Shown here: one piece after another, positions 17,886 through 26,356 of the stretch
How the letters are laid out: every line of letters starts with the position of its first letter
Position numbering within the stretch: the first letter of the stretch is position 1
NCBI GenBank assembly: GCA_019753235.1
Contig: JAIELF010000026.1
Location: 1 to 64,000, forward strand
Reading direction: 5' to 3'
Length of the DNA: 64,000 nt
DNA from: a bacterium
GTDB taxonomy: Bacteria > Planctomycetota > Planctomycetia > Kolteriales > Kolteriaceae
Notes under the pieces: generated by a model
Seen by the model: only the letters and a program-made list of their open reading frames with translations
Database searches by the model: none
Told to the model about the DNA's origin: nothing
Made by a program: the position numbers and the translations under genes

Positions 17886-18890
17886 ATGTCCAACGCAGGC
17901 AGTGACATCGCGATTCGCACCATGGACCTGACGAAGGTCTATTCCCCCCGTCATTTGGCCCTCAATGCGATCAATCTCGAACTCGAGCCAGGCTCGGTAC
18001 TGGGCGTTCTCGGTCCCAACGGGGCAGGCAAATCGACGCTGTTAAAACTTCTCGTGGGCTTGCAAAGGCCGACCTCGGGCAAAGTTCTCATCTTCGGTAA
18101 AAAGATGGGCCCCGGCGCCGGCATGCTTCGCCAGCGGATCGGCTACATGCCCGCCGAGATGGTTTTCCCCGAGCGATCGACCCCCATCGACTTTCTCGAT
18201 CACGTCGGTCGACTTTACGGCATGACCCGGACGCAACGGCGAAGCCGACTGGGAGACTTGCTCCGGGCCACCGACCTTGCCAACGAATCGAGTCGGCCCA
18301 TTTCCGTTCTCTCGACCGGGATGAAGACACGGCTCGGATTGGCGGCAAGCTTGATTCACGATCCCGAACTCCTGATATGGGATGAGCCGTCGCATGGGCT
18401 GGACCCCGAAGCGCGACGAAGCATGATCGAGTTGACCGGCCAGCTTGCCGAGAGCAAGACGATCGTCATCTCCAGCCATCAAGTCGGCGATGTACAACAG
18501 CTTTGCACCCAAGCGCTCGTGCTCGACCGGGGGCAGGTCGTCTTCAACGGCGACCCTGCAGAATTGGCCCGAGGGGCGATGCCCAGCTCGATCGAGATCG
18601 ATATTCGCGGCGACAAGCGCGAGATTGCCGAGGCCTACAAGTCGATCGCCGAGTTCGAGGAACTCAAGGGGGCCAAGCTCAACAAGAATCAGGTACAGAT
18701 TCAGATTCATCCCAACGCATCGCACGCTACGGCACTGGCCAACGTGCTGGTGACGCTGGCCGATCACAAGATCGAGATGGTGGACCTTCGCATCACCGGC
18801 GGCGCGTCGGACGGAGCGATAGCGACCTTGTTGAAGGAAGAAAACAGCCGTGGACTCACAAGGGCTTACCAGCGCTCTCAAGCTGCCTAG
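17886..18890 (+). CDS. ABC transporter ATP-binding protein
   Basis: 334 residues from ATG 17886, which has GAAGG upstream; ATG 17856 in frame is a possible longer start. It is the ATPase of an ABC-2 type exporter together with the overlapping permease. Walker A is GPNGAGKST near residue 45, Walker B is LLIWDEPSHGLDP, the D-loop follows, and the switch His lies in VISSHQVGD. The signature is VLSTGMKTR rather than LSGGQ, as in some NatA and CcmA-like exporters. The C-terminal 110 residues (from EIDIRGDKRE) form an extra domain of the kind often seen in this subfamily. The substrate is unknown. Confidence 0.9.
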   Translation: MSNAGSDIAIRTMDLTKVYSPRHLALNAINLELEPGSVLGVLGPNGAGKSTLLKLLVGLQRPTSGKVLIFGKKMGPGAGMLRQRIGYMPAEMVFPERSTPIDFLDHVGRLYGMTRTQRRSRLGDLLRATDLANESSRPISVLSTGMKTRLGLAASLIHDPELLIWDEPSHGLDPEARRSMIELTGQLAESKTIVISSHQVGDVQQLCTQALVLDRGQVVFNGDPAELARGAMPSSIEIDIRGDKREIAEAYKSIAEFEELKGAKLNKNQVQIQIHPNASHATALANVLVTLADHKIEMVDLRITGGASDGAIATLLKEENSRGLTRAYQRSQAA

Positions 18891-19710
18891 TCGGCTCTTG
18901 CCGCTCTGGGGAGTGATTTTGGACGACCTCAAGCAAGGGGTCCGTCATTGGGCGCTCGTGTGGTGGGTCGCGCTGAGTTTGGTCCTGGCGGCAGTCTGGT
19001 TCATCGAAACCCCGACCACCATCACGAAAGAGGTGATCCCGTCTCCCGATTCGGCTGGGTTTCGATCCAGCAGTTCGGTCACGACCGGTTCGGCTCTAGA
19101 TGATCGAGGCGAACCGATGAACGGGCCATTGGCATCGACGTTGGCCGCCAAGGTGCTTCGGATCCATCTGGTTGTCTGGATGACGCTCATTGTCGTTTTT
19201 GCCGGCAGCACCATGGCTAGCGAAGCCGACAGCGTTGCCTCGAGCGTCCTATGCCGAGGCGTCAGTCGCTGGCAATACTACCTAGGCAAAGTGATCGGTC
19301 GGGTTGGCCTGACGGTGGCGGCGTACCTTGGTTTGACGGTCCCGGTCTTTCTCATCGCGCTCGTGAAATGCCATAATGATCTCTCGTTCGAAGGGACCAC
19401 CGCCGCCCTGATGCGGAGCTCTCTTCTCATCGCGGGGGTGGCGGCACTCTCGGTAGCGGGGAGTTCGTGGTTTCGCCATCCGCTCCTTTCGGTCGCGGTC
19501 GCTTGGATGGTGGTCTACGGGGCGGCCATCGTCGTCAGCCTGCTTCGGATCGAACCACTTTCACCGATTCGCTTCATTGAATCGGTCATTACCCTGCCAC
19601 GCCATCCTGACACAGCCCTGTCGGCAGCTCGACTGTTGACAACGCTGGGGTTGGCGGCGCTGGCAGCCAACATCGTCAGCTTTGTCGGTTTCTCGCGCCG
19701 GGACTATTGA
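18850..19710 (+). CDS. ABC-2 type transporter permease
   Basis: 286 residues from GTG 18850, overlapping the ATPase gene by 41 nt, so the two are translationally linked. It has about six membrane spans: WWVALSLVLAAVWF, a stretch with VWMTLIVVFAGSTM, LTVAAYLGLTVPVFLIAL, SLLIAGVAALSVAGSS, SVAVAWMVVYGAAIVVSL and a final one near the C-terminus. A periplasmic loop rich in Ser and Thr follows the first span. The pattern matches ABC-2 permeases such as NatB or NosY, with SVLCRGVSRWQYYLGK as the typical cytoplasmic coupling segment. An in-frame ATG is not available near the overlap, which supports the GTG start. Confidence 0.85.
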   Translation: MDSQGLTSALKLPSRLLPLWGVILDDLKQGVRHWALVWWVALSLVLAAVWFIETPTTITKEVIPSPDSAGFRSSSSVTTGSALDDRGEPMNGPLASTLAAKVLRIHLVVWMTLIVVFAGSTMASEADSVASSVLCRGVSRWQYYLGKVIGRVGLTVAAYLGLTVPVFLIALVKCHNDLSFEGTTAALMRSSLLIAGVAALSVAGSSWFRHPLLSVAVAWMVVYGAAIVVSLLRIEPLSPIRFIESVITLPRHPDTALSAARLLTTLGLAALAANIVSFVGFSRRDY

Positions 19711-19970
19711 CAGCCTGGTCATCGATGGGATCCATTCTTCGTCCCTTGGGCCGACCCGGACGGCCTTGGTTTTTACTTTCATTTCCCATGGGATTGATTA
19801 GAACAGCCCTCGCCGGGTTGGGAGAAATGGGTGGCCGGCAAGATGGCGATAAGTCGCCTTGGATCGGCAGGGTCGATCATAATGGATCTTCCGATCGCCA
19901 CCCTCGGGTTCCCTCATCTCGGCTGTGGTTTATTTGTGAAAAACAGGATCGCTCAAGAAAGCCTTAAAGC

Positions 19971-21284
19971 ATGGCCGGTTCGGTAACGGTCGTTTTCGTC
20001 GTCGAGGCACTCGGCCAGCCGGACGACTGTTCCGATCTCTTCCTGGGCGAGCTTTCTTCGTCGCTGACGGAGGCTCGGCTAGAGGCGTCCCTTTTTGTGG
20101 ATGCCTCGCGGGCGGGCTATTGGCATGAATCGGCACCCGCCGATTTCCGTGCCCGCCTGAAGCAGATGAATGTAGGGCTCCGTCTGGATAAGCCCCTCTC
20201 CTACTTGGCCGCGACCGCTGGGCCAGATGGAACCGATCTCTTTCGGAAGCGCGAGCACCGCGGATTTTTGGATGTCTCCGCGCATGCCGGGCACATTCCC
20301 TCGGGTCTTTTGATGGAGACTTGGGCTCCACAAGCGATGGAGGTGATTGGCGACTGGGGGACACGCGTCGTTTTCGTCCCCCACGGATTAATCGAGAATC
20401 AATCCCGACCGTACTTCCTCGCGGGCAGACTTCATGTGGCTAATCTCGGACCGTATTGGATTGATCTCTCGTTTCAGTCGTTGCTCGACGACGAAGGAAG
20501 ACGCGGGCTCGAAGGGCAGATTGCTCGGCGCGTGGAACAAATGCCTTCGGACGGCGGAGTGATCGTTCTTCGGCTGGCTGGTTCACAGACCAGTGCCGCC
20601 CTCGAGGCGAATCATCACCAAGCCGCCCTGGGTGTTCGGCAACTTGCCGAGACAGTTCGCGCGATGCCCAGAGCGGTTTGGCAATCGGCCCGGCAAATGG
20701 TCGATCGCTGGGGAGACATCTCCTACGACGTGGCGCTTGCGACCGATTTCTTTCGCGAACATGCTCCGACGATGGCCGGGCCGACGCTGGGGCCGATTCG
20801 CCACGAGCTCGGCTATCTGTCGCCCGCCGAGCAGCTCTCCGCCATCGCTCGGATCTGGCTCGAATCGATCCAAAAGGGAAAGCCGGCTCGCAATGTCACG
20901 CTCCGCTCGCCGTTACCACCCCGAAGCGGATCGCGCACCGATGCTTCCGTAACGGCGATTCCCGCCAGCGATCTGGTCGGGGTGTTGTCAAAGGTCGTGC
21001 AAGCCGTTGATTCGGGGAGACTCGCTTCGTCGGTCGATACTTCGCAGGGTCAGGTGGCGATTCAAGATCTCCTGCCGTCGCTTGCATCGATCTTCGCGGA
21101 AGCTGACCTCACGCAGGCCAGCGATGTTCCCCTGGTGAAAGGGGAACTTCCGATCGAGCGAGTTCAACCTTCGCGTTGGCATGATTCTCTTATTTCGATC
21201 GGCGTGGCCACGTCGACCGGGTCGGCTTCTCTGACCGAGGCTCAGCAGTACGTCTGGACGCTGAAGCCGACTCTCTTTGATTAG
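19971..21284 (+). CDS. Protein of unknown function, 437 aa
   Basis: I do not recognise this protein. It has no signal peptide; the hydrophobic SVTVVFVVEAL at the start looks like a buried first beta-strand. The first 200 residues show strands ending in Asp, His or Glu (SLFVDASRAGYWHE, VGLRLDK, GFLDVSAHAGH, VVFVPHGL), a spacing that recalls a (beta/alpha) barrel such as the polysaccharide deacetylase fold, but no full catalytic set is evident. The rest is more helical, with DLVGVLSKVVQAVDSG and LLPSLASIFAEADL. It stands alone, 260 bp after the ABC permease and 147 bp before the HD-GYP gene. Codon use and GC look like the neighbours. Confidence 0.6.
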   Translation: MAGSVTVVFVVEALGQPDDCSDLFLGELSSSLTEARLEASLFVDASRAGYWHESAPADFRARLKQMNVGLRLDKPLSYLAATAGPDGTDLFRKREHRGFLDVSAHAGHIPSGLLMETWAPQAMEVIGDWGTRVVFVPHGLIENQSRPYFLAGRLHVANLGPYWIDLSFQSLLDDEGRRGLEGQIARRVEQMPSDGGVIVLRLAGSQTSAALEANHHQAALGVRQLAETVRAMPRAVWQSARQMVDRWGDISYDVALATDFFREHAPTMAGPTLGPIRHELGYLSPAEQLSAIARIWLESIQKGKPARNVTLRSPLPPRSGSRTDASVTAIPASDLVGVLSKVVQAVDSGRLASSVDTSQGQVAIQDLLPSLASIFAEADLTQASDVPLVKGELPIERVQPSRWHDSLISIGVATSTGSASLTEAQQYVWTLKPTLFD

Positions 21285-21431
21285 ATTTCACTCTCCATTC
21301 GCGAAATGATCTGTCAAAGGTTTGTGATATTTGCGGGTCGAGCCGCTCCGATTTGTCCGTCCCCTTAATGTGGCGTACGGTTGCGAAGACTCCCCCGATA
21401 AAATTCCTCCAGTGAAAGACAGGTTGCGCGG

Positions 21432-22667
21432 ATGTTGCGGGTTCGAGTGGAAGATCTCCGACCGAACATGCGGTTGGCACGGCCTGTTCCGTTGCCCACC
21501 AATCCGACGCGGTATCTGCTTCAACGAGACGTCTGCGTCAGTGACGAGATGCGTCGTAGGCTCGCGGAGCTCGGTATCAGCGAAGTCTGGATTCGGTGCG
21601 ACGAACTTGAGTTCCTCGAAACGGTTGTCGATGCGGAGCTAGGCGAAAGGCAGCGAGAGATCTACTCGTGCATTCGTCGAAACTTCGAGCGATTCATGCG
21701 TTTGGCGGATGCGAAGCTCGACTTCGAATCGTTTCGTTCGTCCCTCTCGAATCTCTTTGACTATCTCAAAAACAACACCACCGGAATTTGTTTTCTCGAT
21801 CGAGTCCAAGTCTTTGATGACTACCTGCTGACACACTCGACCAATGTCGGTTATCTAGCGATGCTGCTTGGGATGAAGCTCGACTGGTACCTCATCAAGG
21901 AGCGAAAAAGTCTTCCGCCGGGCAAAGCGAAAGAGGTGATCTCGTTGGGGCTGGGATGTCTGTTGCACGACGTTGGCAAGATGCGGATCTCGAAGGAAAT
22001 TCTCGATAAGCCAAGCCGACTGACTCCCGACGAAATGGATGAAATCCGAAAACATCCCAGCATCGGCTACGAAATGGTCAAGGGAGAGATCCCGCTGGTC
22101 GCGAGCCAGGTCGTGTTACACCATCATCAGCGATGGGACGGCAAAGGTTATCCGCGAATGCTCAACTCGCAGACGGGCGAGCCGCTCGATGTACTGGCCG
22201 GCGACAAGATTCCGATCTTCGGGCGGATCGCCACGATCTGTGATGTCTTCGATGCTGCCACCAGCAAGCGGGTTTATTCGGATGCCAAGCCGTCGGTGCA
22301 GGTTCTCTGCGAAATGCTTCGCTACAACGCCGGCTGTTTCGATCCGGTCGTCCAAAAGGCCTTTTACGAGATCGTACCCGCCTTCCCGATCGGAACGGTG
22401 GTGACGCTGACCAACGGTTTCGTGGCAGCCGTGGTCGACTTCGATCCGAAGCATCCTTGTCAACCTCGCGTCAAACCCATTCGCTACCCTGACGGCGAGC
22501 CGTGCCGATATCCCGACAACCGCGAGATTGATCTTTCCACGGTCGATTTGACGATTCACTTTCAGGGAGATGTCGACGTACGTCCCTTCCTTTTCGAAGT
22601 GGCCGAGGCTGCCGGCACGCCCCGCGACGAAAGTCGACTTTCGGTCTCCTCACCTGTCCTTGCTTGA
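21432..22667 (+). CDS. HD-GYP domain c-di-GMP phosphodiesterase
   Basis: 411 residues starting at ATG 21432. The N-terminal 130 residues include the small DUF3391-like start (LRVRVEDLRPNMRLARPV) commonly found before HD-GYP domains. The catalytic domain keeps nearly all expected residues: THSTNVGYL, LLHDVGKMR, KHPSIGYE, HHHQRWDGKGYP and ICDVFDAATS. The only visible deviation is Gln in place of Glu after the HH pair. An insertion of about 15 residues (IKERKSLPPGKAK) lies just before the HD motif. It probably cleaves c-di-GMP in the cytoplasm. The C-terminal 100 residues, after the GYP domain, contain a small beta region (FPIGTVVTLTNGFVAAVV) that is also present in the HD-GYP protein at 4541, so the two are paralogues. 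Confidence 0.88.
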   Translation: MLRVRVEDLRPNMRLARPVPLPTNPTRYLLQRDVCVSDEMRRRLAELGISEVWIRCDELEFLETVVDAELGERQREIYSCIRRNFERFMRLADAKLDFESFRSSLSNLFDYLKNNTTGICFLDRVQVFDDYLLTHSTNVGYLAMLLGMKLDWYLIKERKSLPPGKAKEVISLGLGCLLHDVGKMRISKEILDKPSRLTPDEMDEIRKHPSIGYEMVKGEIPLVASQVVLHHHQRWDGKGYPRMLNSQTGEPLDVLAGDKIPIFGRIATICDVFDAATSKRVYSDAKPSVQVLCEMLRYNAGCFDPVVQKAFYEIVPAFPIGTVVTLTNGFVAAVVDFDPKHPCQPRVKPIRYPDGEPCRYPDNREIDLSTVDLTIHFQGDVDVRPFLFEVAEAAGTPRDESRLSVSSPVLA

Positions 22668-22772
22668 AGATCACCGCTCGGCCGACTACGCTCATTCGCA
22701 GGGAATCAGTCGTGCGGTCCCTGTTTCCATTCTTCGACATGCTGCTCATCCACGACACAGAGAGATTCATCC

Positions 22773-23567
22773 ATGAAGTCCAATCCCGTGAAGGCGAATC
22801 TGCGGGCAGGTAAACCATCGGTGGGAACTTGGCTATCGCTGTGCAATCCGCTTGCATCACGATTCTTAGCGCGAACGGGGTTCGCGTGGCTGACAGTCGA
22901 TGTCGAACACTCGGCCGTGGATTGGGAGACCGCCGCCATCATGTTCGCGCACATAGCCGATGCGGGCAATGTCCCGCTCGCTCGTGTGCCGGCAGCTCGG
23001 CATGATCACATTAAGAGAGTTCTGGACAATGGAGCGTGGGGCGTCGTCGTGCCGATGGTGATGTCGCGCGAGGAGGCCATTCTTTCGGTCGAGGCAACGA
23101 AGTACCCCCCCGTCGGGAACCGAAGCGTGGGGGGGAATGTGCACGCTCTCAACTTTGGGGCCAACGCGAACGACTACTATGCCCGGGCCAACGATGAGAT
23201 CCTGGTGGTCCTGCAATGCGAGCACATAGATGCCGTGGGCAAGGCTGATGAGATCTTCTCCGTCTCTGGCATCGATGCGATCTTTGTTGGGCCCAACGAC
23301 CTTCGGGCGTCGATGCGCGATCGCGATGGACGAGACCCTAGTCCCGAACTCTTCGAAGCGACGCTGCAAGAGATTTTGTCGGCGTGTCAGCGATGCAAGG
23401 TCGCTGCCGGCATTCATTGCTTCAGCCCCGAAAGCGTCGCGCAAAGGATCAACGAGGGCTGGCAGTTCCTGGCCCTGGGAAGCGATCTCCAACTTATGCT
23501 CAACGATGCCGAACGAGGTTTGAGAGCCCTCGGGATCGAGCCGGCCGGGAAGCTCGCCAATTACTGA
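22773..23567 (+). CDS. HpcH/HpaI family class II aldolase
   Basis: 264 residues, the normal length for 2-keto-3-deoxy acid aldolases that split or form pyruvate plus an aldehyde using a divalent metal. Seen: GTWLSLCNP at the N-terminus, the VDVEHSAVDWE segment carrying the catalytic His, LARVPAARH with the pyruvate-binding Arg, VVPMV, the metal-binding Glu in LQCEH and the Asp in IFVGPNDLRASM. AGAG-type purines precede the ATG. No sugar-acid dehydratase or transporter lies beside it, so the aldehyde partner cannot be guessed; 4-hydroxy-2-oxoheptanedioate aldolase and 2-dehydro-3-deoxyglucarate aldolase are both possible. Confidence 0.88.
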   Translation: MKSNPVKANLRAGKPSVGTWLSLCNPLASRFLARTGFAWLTVDVEHSAVDWETAAIMFAHIADAGNVPLARVPAARHDHIKRVLDNGAWGVVVPMVMSREEAILSVEATKYPPVGNRSVGGNVHALNFGANANDYYARANDEILVVLQCEHIDAVGKADEIFSVSGIDAIFVGPNDLRASMRDRDGRDPSPELFEATLQEILSACQRCKVAAGIHCFSPESVAQRINEGWQFLALGSDLQLMLNDAERGLRALGIEPAGKLANY

Positions 23568-23821
23568 TACGCCAGCGGGGACGGTTTTCGCCTTTCGTCA
23601 TGACAGATCTCCGCACCTCGGGAACGAGTGAATCGTTGGGTCCCGCTGCGGTTTGATTCGCATGGCGGCGTACCGACGATGTTCTCGAAGGTAGGCTGGC
23701 GAATCATGACAGATTGTCGCACAATCTCTTCCCGAGAGGGGTTGCTGTCAAACCTACCTAAAATAGTCCACTTGGTCGGGTAGGTCTCTTTCGGAAGCGG
23801 GCAGACAAGCGGGGGAACACG

Positions 23822-25006
23822 ATGGAGAGGAGGGGAGATCGGCGGGCCATGACGGTCCTCGCGACCGGCGTTTCATCGATCCTATTGCTCTTCTCGCTGG
23901 GTTGCGCGAAGCAGTTTCCGTCGACATTCCCCCTTTCTCATTACACTCGCGGCCAACTGACGGGCGAGACAAGTCCCGCGGGGGACCGGTCGTTCACTCT
24001 TCCGTCACCCATTCGAGCGAAGGTCGAAGAGACTCTGGATCAAGCGTTCCCGGCTCCGTGGACTTGGACCAACCAGTCCGAGCTCTCCGTCGAACAGAAA
24101 ACGCTGATCAAAGGTCAACAGCTCTATCAACAACATTGCGTTCATTGTCATGGTCTATCGGGTGGGGGCGACGGGCCGACGGCGGCTTCGCTGATCCCGC
24201 GCCCTCGCGATTTCCGCCGTGGTATCTTCAAGTGGAAATCGACCGCCAGCCGAGCTAAGCCGACGCGCGAAGATCTTGTTGCCATCCTGCGCGACGGGGC
24301 GATCGGGACCTCCATGCCTCCCTTTGCATTACTCACCGACGATAAGCTCAACGCCATGGCGGAATACGTTGCTTACCTGAGCAAGCGAGGGGAACTCGAG
24401 CGGCAGCTTCTAGTGATTTACTCGCAAGAGGGTTCGTCGCAGGAGGAACTCCTCGCCAATGGCGAATCGATTTCTGATGCTGATAAAGAAGACCTTCTAG
24501 AGTTGATCGCGGAGACCGCTCTCGAGCAGAAAGAGGTGATCACCGAGTCCTGGCAAGAAGCGGCCGAGTCGATTGTCGAGGCAGAAGACCCAGCGTCGCT
24601 GGGTGTTCCGCTTGACATCACGTCGAAGGAATTCGAGGCATCGGTACTGAAGGGTCGGGATGTCTACCGTGGTGATGCTGGCTGCAAGAAGTGTCACGGC
24701 GAAGATGGCCGAGGCGTCGCGGGCTTGAATGGTGCCGACGCCGTGGATCTTTGGGGCTATCCCAATCCTCCTCGTAACCTGACGCTGGGACTTTGGCGCG
24801 GGGGGCGACAGCCGATCGATCTGTACCGCCGAATTCACGAAGGAATTGCTGGAAGCAGCATGCCCGGGCAGGGGAGTAACCCCAAAGTTTCTAAAAAGGA
24901 TATCTGGGACTTGGTGAACTTTTTGCGGGTTCTTCCCAGTCGCCCCGAGCTGTTGTCGACCGGCGAGAATCCCTCGCCCAGCGTGGCCTCGACAACCAAT
25001 CATTGA
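23822..25006 (+). CDS. Dihaem cytochrome c lipoprotein
   Basis: 394 residues. The start at ATG 23822 follows GGGGGA; ATG 23849 is an alternative. A lipoprotein signal peptide ends in LFSLGC with the lipidated Cys at 28, so the protein is anchored to a membrane facing the periplasm. There are two cytochrome c domains: CVHCH (106-110) with a Met ligand in TSMPPFA, and CKKCH (near 288) with SSMPGQG. Between them lies an acidic helical linker of about 90 residues (QEGSSQEELL onward). It is the first gene of the terminal oxidase cluster and ends 54 bp before coxB. It probably delivers electrons to the CuA centre, the role played in caa3 oxidases by a cytochrome domain fused to CoxB. Confidence 0.88.
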   Translation: MERRGDRRAMTVLATGVSSILLLFSLGCAKQFPSTFPLSHYTRGQLTGETSPAGDRSFTLPSPIRAKVEETLDQAFPAPWTWTNQSELSVEQKTLIKGQQLYQQHCVHCHGLSGGGDGPTAASLIPRPRDFRRGIFKWKSTASRAKPTREDLVAILRDGAIGTSMPPFALLTDDKLNAMAEYVAYLSKRGELERQLLVIYSQEGSSQEELLANGESISDADKEDLLELIAETALEQKEVITESWQEAAESIVEAEDPASLGVPLDITSKEFEASVLKGRDVYRGDAGCKKCHGEDGRGVAGLNGADAVDLWGYPNPPRNLTLGLWRGGRQPIDLYRRIHEGIAGSSMPGQGSNPKVSKKDIWDLVNFLRVLPSRPELLSTGENPSPSVASTTNH

Positions 25007-25060
25007 CAACGTTCCACGCTCCGCCCGTTCCGAAGGCGGGGACCACAAAGAGAGCTTTTC

Positions 25061-26356
25061 GTGTCGAAGTGGAGTTTGTTCTTTCTGACAGTCCCGGTGG
25101 CTGGCGTCGCGATTTTCGCGGCTGCTGAGTATATCGGATGGTCGCTTCCGCCGGTGCAATCGACGCTCGGGAGAGAGATCGATCATCTCTATTACGTGGT
25201 CCTGGCGATCACCGGAGTCACCTTCATCTTCACCCAGTTGGGGCTCGCCTTTCTCGTCTCATTCTACGCTCGGCGACGGCCTGCCGAGATGGAGTCGGCC
25301 AACCCGATCGCGACCATGCTTTTCTGGTTGATCGTGCCGATGGCAGGGTTTGGTCTGCTGCTGTATTGGTTCCCGATGCCGGCCGAGTCACGACTCTGGA
25401 TGGGCGTTTCGCTAGCGGTCGGTTGGCCGTTGGTGCTGTCGCTCCTCGTGAGTGGTCGATCCGCCAGGGTGTCGAGCACCGCTTGGCATCTGCATGGAAA
25501 CAATACGCTTGAAACGGTCTGGACGATCGTCCCCGCTATCATTTTCATCGGCTTGGCGATCTATCAGTATCCGACTTGGAAACAGCTTCGCTACCCGAAG
25601 GAACGACCGGTCGACGTTCAACCTGTCCGCGTCATCGGTCGGCAATTCGAATGGCGAATGGTTTATGCCGGCCGAGATCAGAAGCTCGATACCGCTGACG
25701 ATCTGGTCGTTGCCAATGAACTCCATGTCGTCAAGGGGAAGGAAGCGTGGATCGACCTTCGGGCGATGGATGTGCTGCATAGTTTTTTTCTCCCGCTCCA
25801 CCGGGTCAAACAAGATGCCGTTCCGGGTCTCACGATTCCTGTTTGGTTCGATTCCCTCGAGTCGAGTTGGGAATTTCAAGAGAAGGGTCTCCTCTTCGAA
25901 GAAGAGGATCTGCTCGATCCTGCTGGGCTCGTTGCCGTGATCCAGAGCGCCTCCGATCCGGCGTCGGCATTCTTGAAGGAGAAGATCGATCCCGGTGCTC
26001 TCCAACTTCGGGCATCATCCAAAACGTTGGTGGCGGCGTTCAACGCGTTGCTCGCGCTGGATTCACTCGAGCCATTGGCGGCCGACTCTGACGAGAAACC
26101 TTTACCGCTGGAACTTCGTCAGTTGGCCGGCACCAATCCCAAAGGCGATCGGCGTCGGCTTTTTCATCGAAAGTTGATCGACCGATTCGCGGGGGATTAC
26201 CTTCGGCCTGTCGGTCGTGACTTCGACATCGTCTGTGCCGAGCTATGCGGTTGGGGTCATTATAAAATGAAAGGTCGTCTCTTCGTTCACGATACGCCCG
26301 AGTTGTTGGCGGAATGGATGGAAGCGACCGCCCGCCAGCAAGAGGTGACGCAATGA
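25061..26356 (+). CDS. coxB: Cytochrome c oxidase subunit II with large insertion
   Basis: 431 residues from GTG 25061, which follows AAAGAGAG; typical CoxB without a fused cytochrome is about 250-330. It carries the CuA centre that receives electrons from cytochrome c. The ligand set is complete: His in VLHSFFLPLHRVKQD and CAELCGWGHYKM near the C-terminus. The classical second membrane span begins LETVWTIVPAIIF. Two features are odd. About four hydrophobic segments precede that span (around residues 5-25, 45-70, 85-105 and 115-130), where one is usual. And 127 residues separate VWFD from CAELC, where 15-20 are normal; the insertion is rich in Leu, Asp and Glu. The stop overlaps the coxA start as ATGA. 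Confidence 0.92.
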   Translation: MSKWSLFFLTVPVAGVAIFAAAEYIGWSLPPVQSTLGREIDHLYYVVLAITGVTFIFTQLGLAFLVSFYARRRPAEMESANPIATMLFWLIVPMAGFGLLLYWFPMPAESRLWMGVSLAVGWPLVLSLLVSGRSARVSSTAWHLHGNNTLETVWTIVPAIIFIGLAIYQYPTWKQLRYPKERPVDVQPVRVIGRQFEWRMVYAGRDQKLDTADDLVVANELHVVKGKEAWIDLRAMDVLHSFFLPLHRVKQDAVPGLTIPVWFDSLESSWEFQEKGLLFEEEDLLDPAGLVAVIQSASDPASAFLKEKIDPGALQLRASSKTLVAAFNALLALDSLEPLAADSDEKPLPLELRQLAGTNPKGDRRRLFHRKLIDRFAGDYLRPVGRDFDIVCAELCGWGHYKMKGRLFVHDTPELLAEWMEATARQQEVTQ

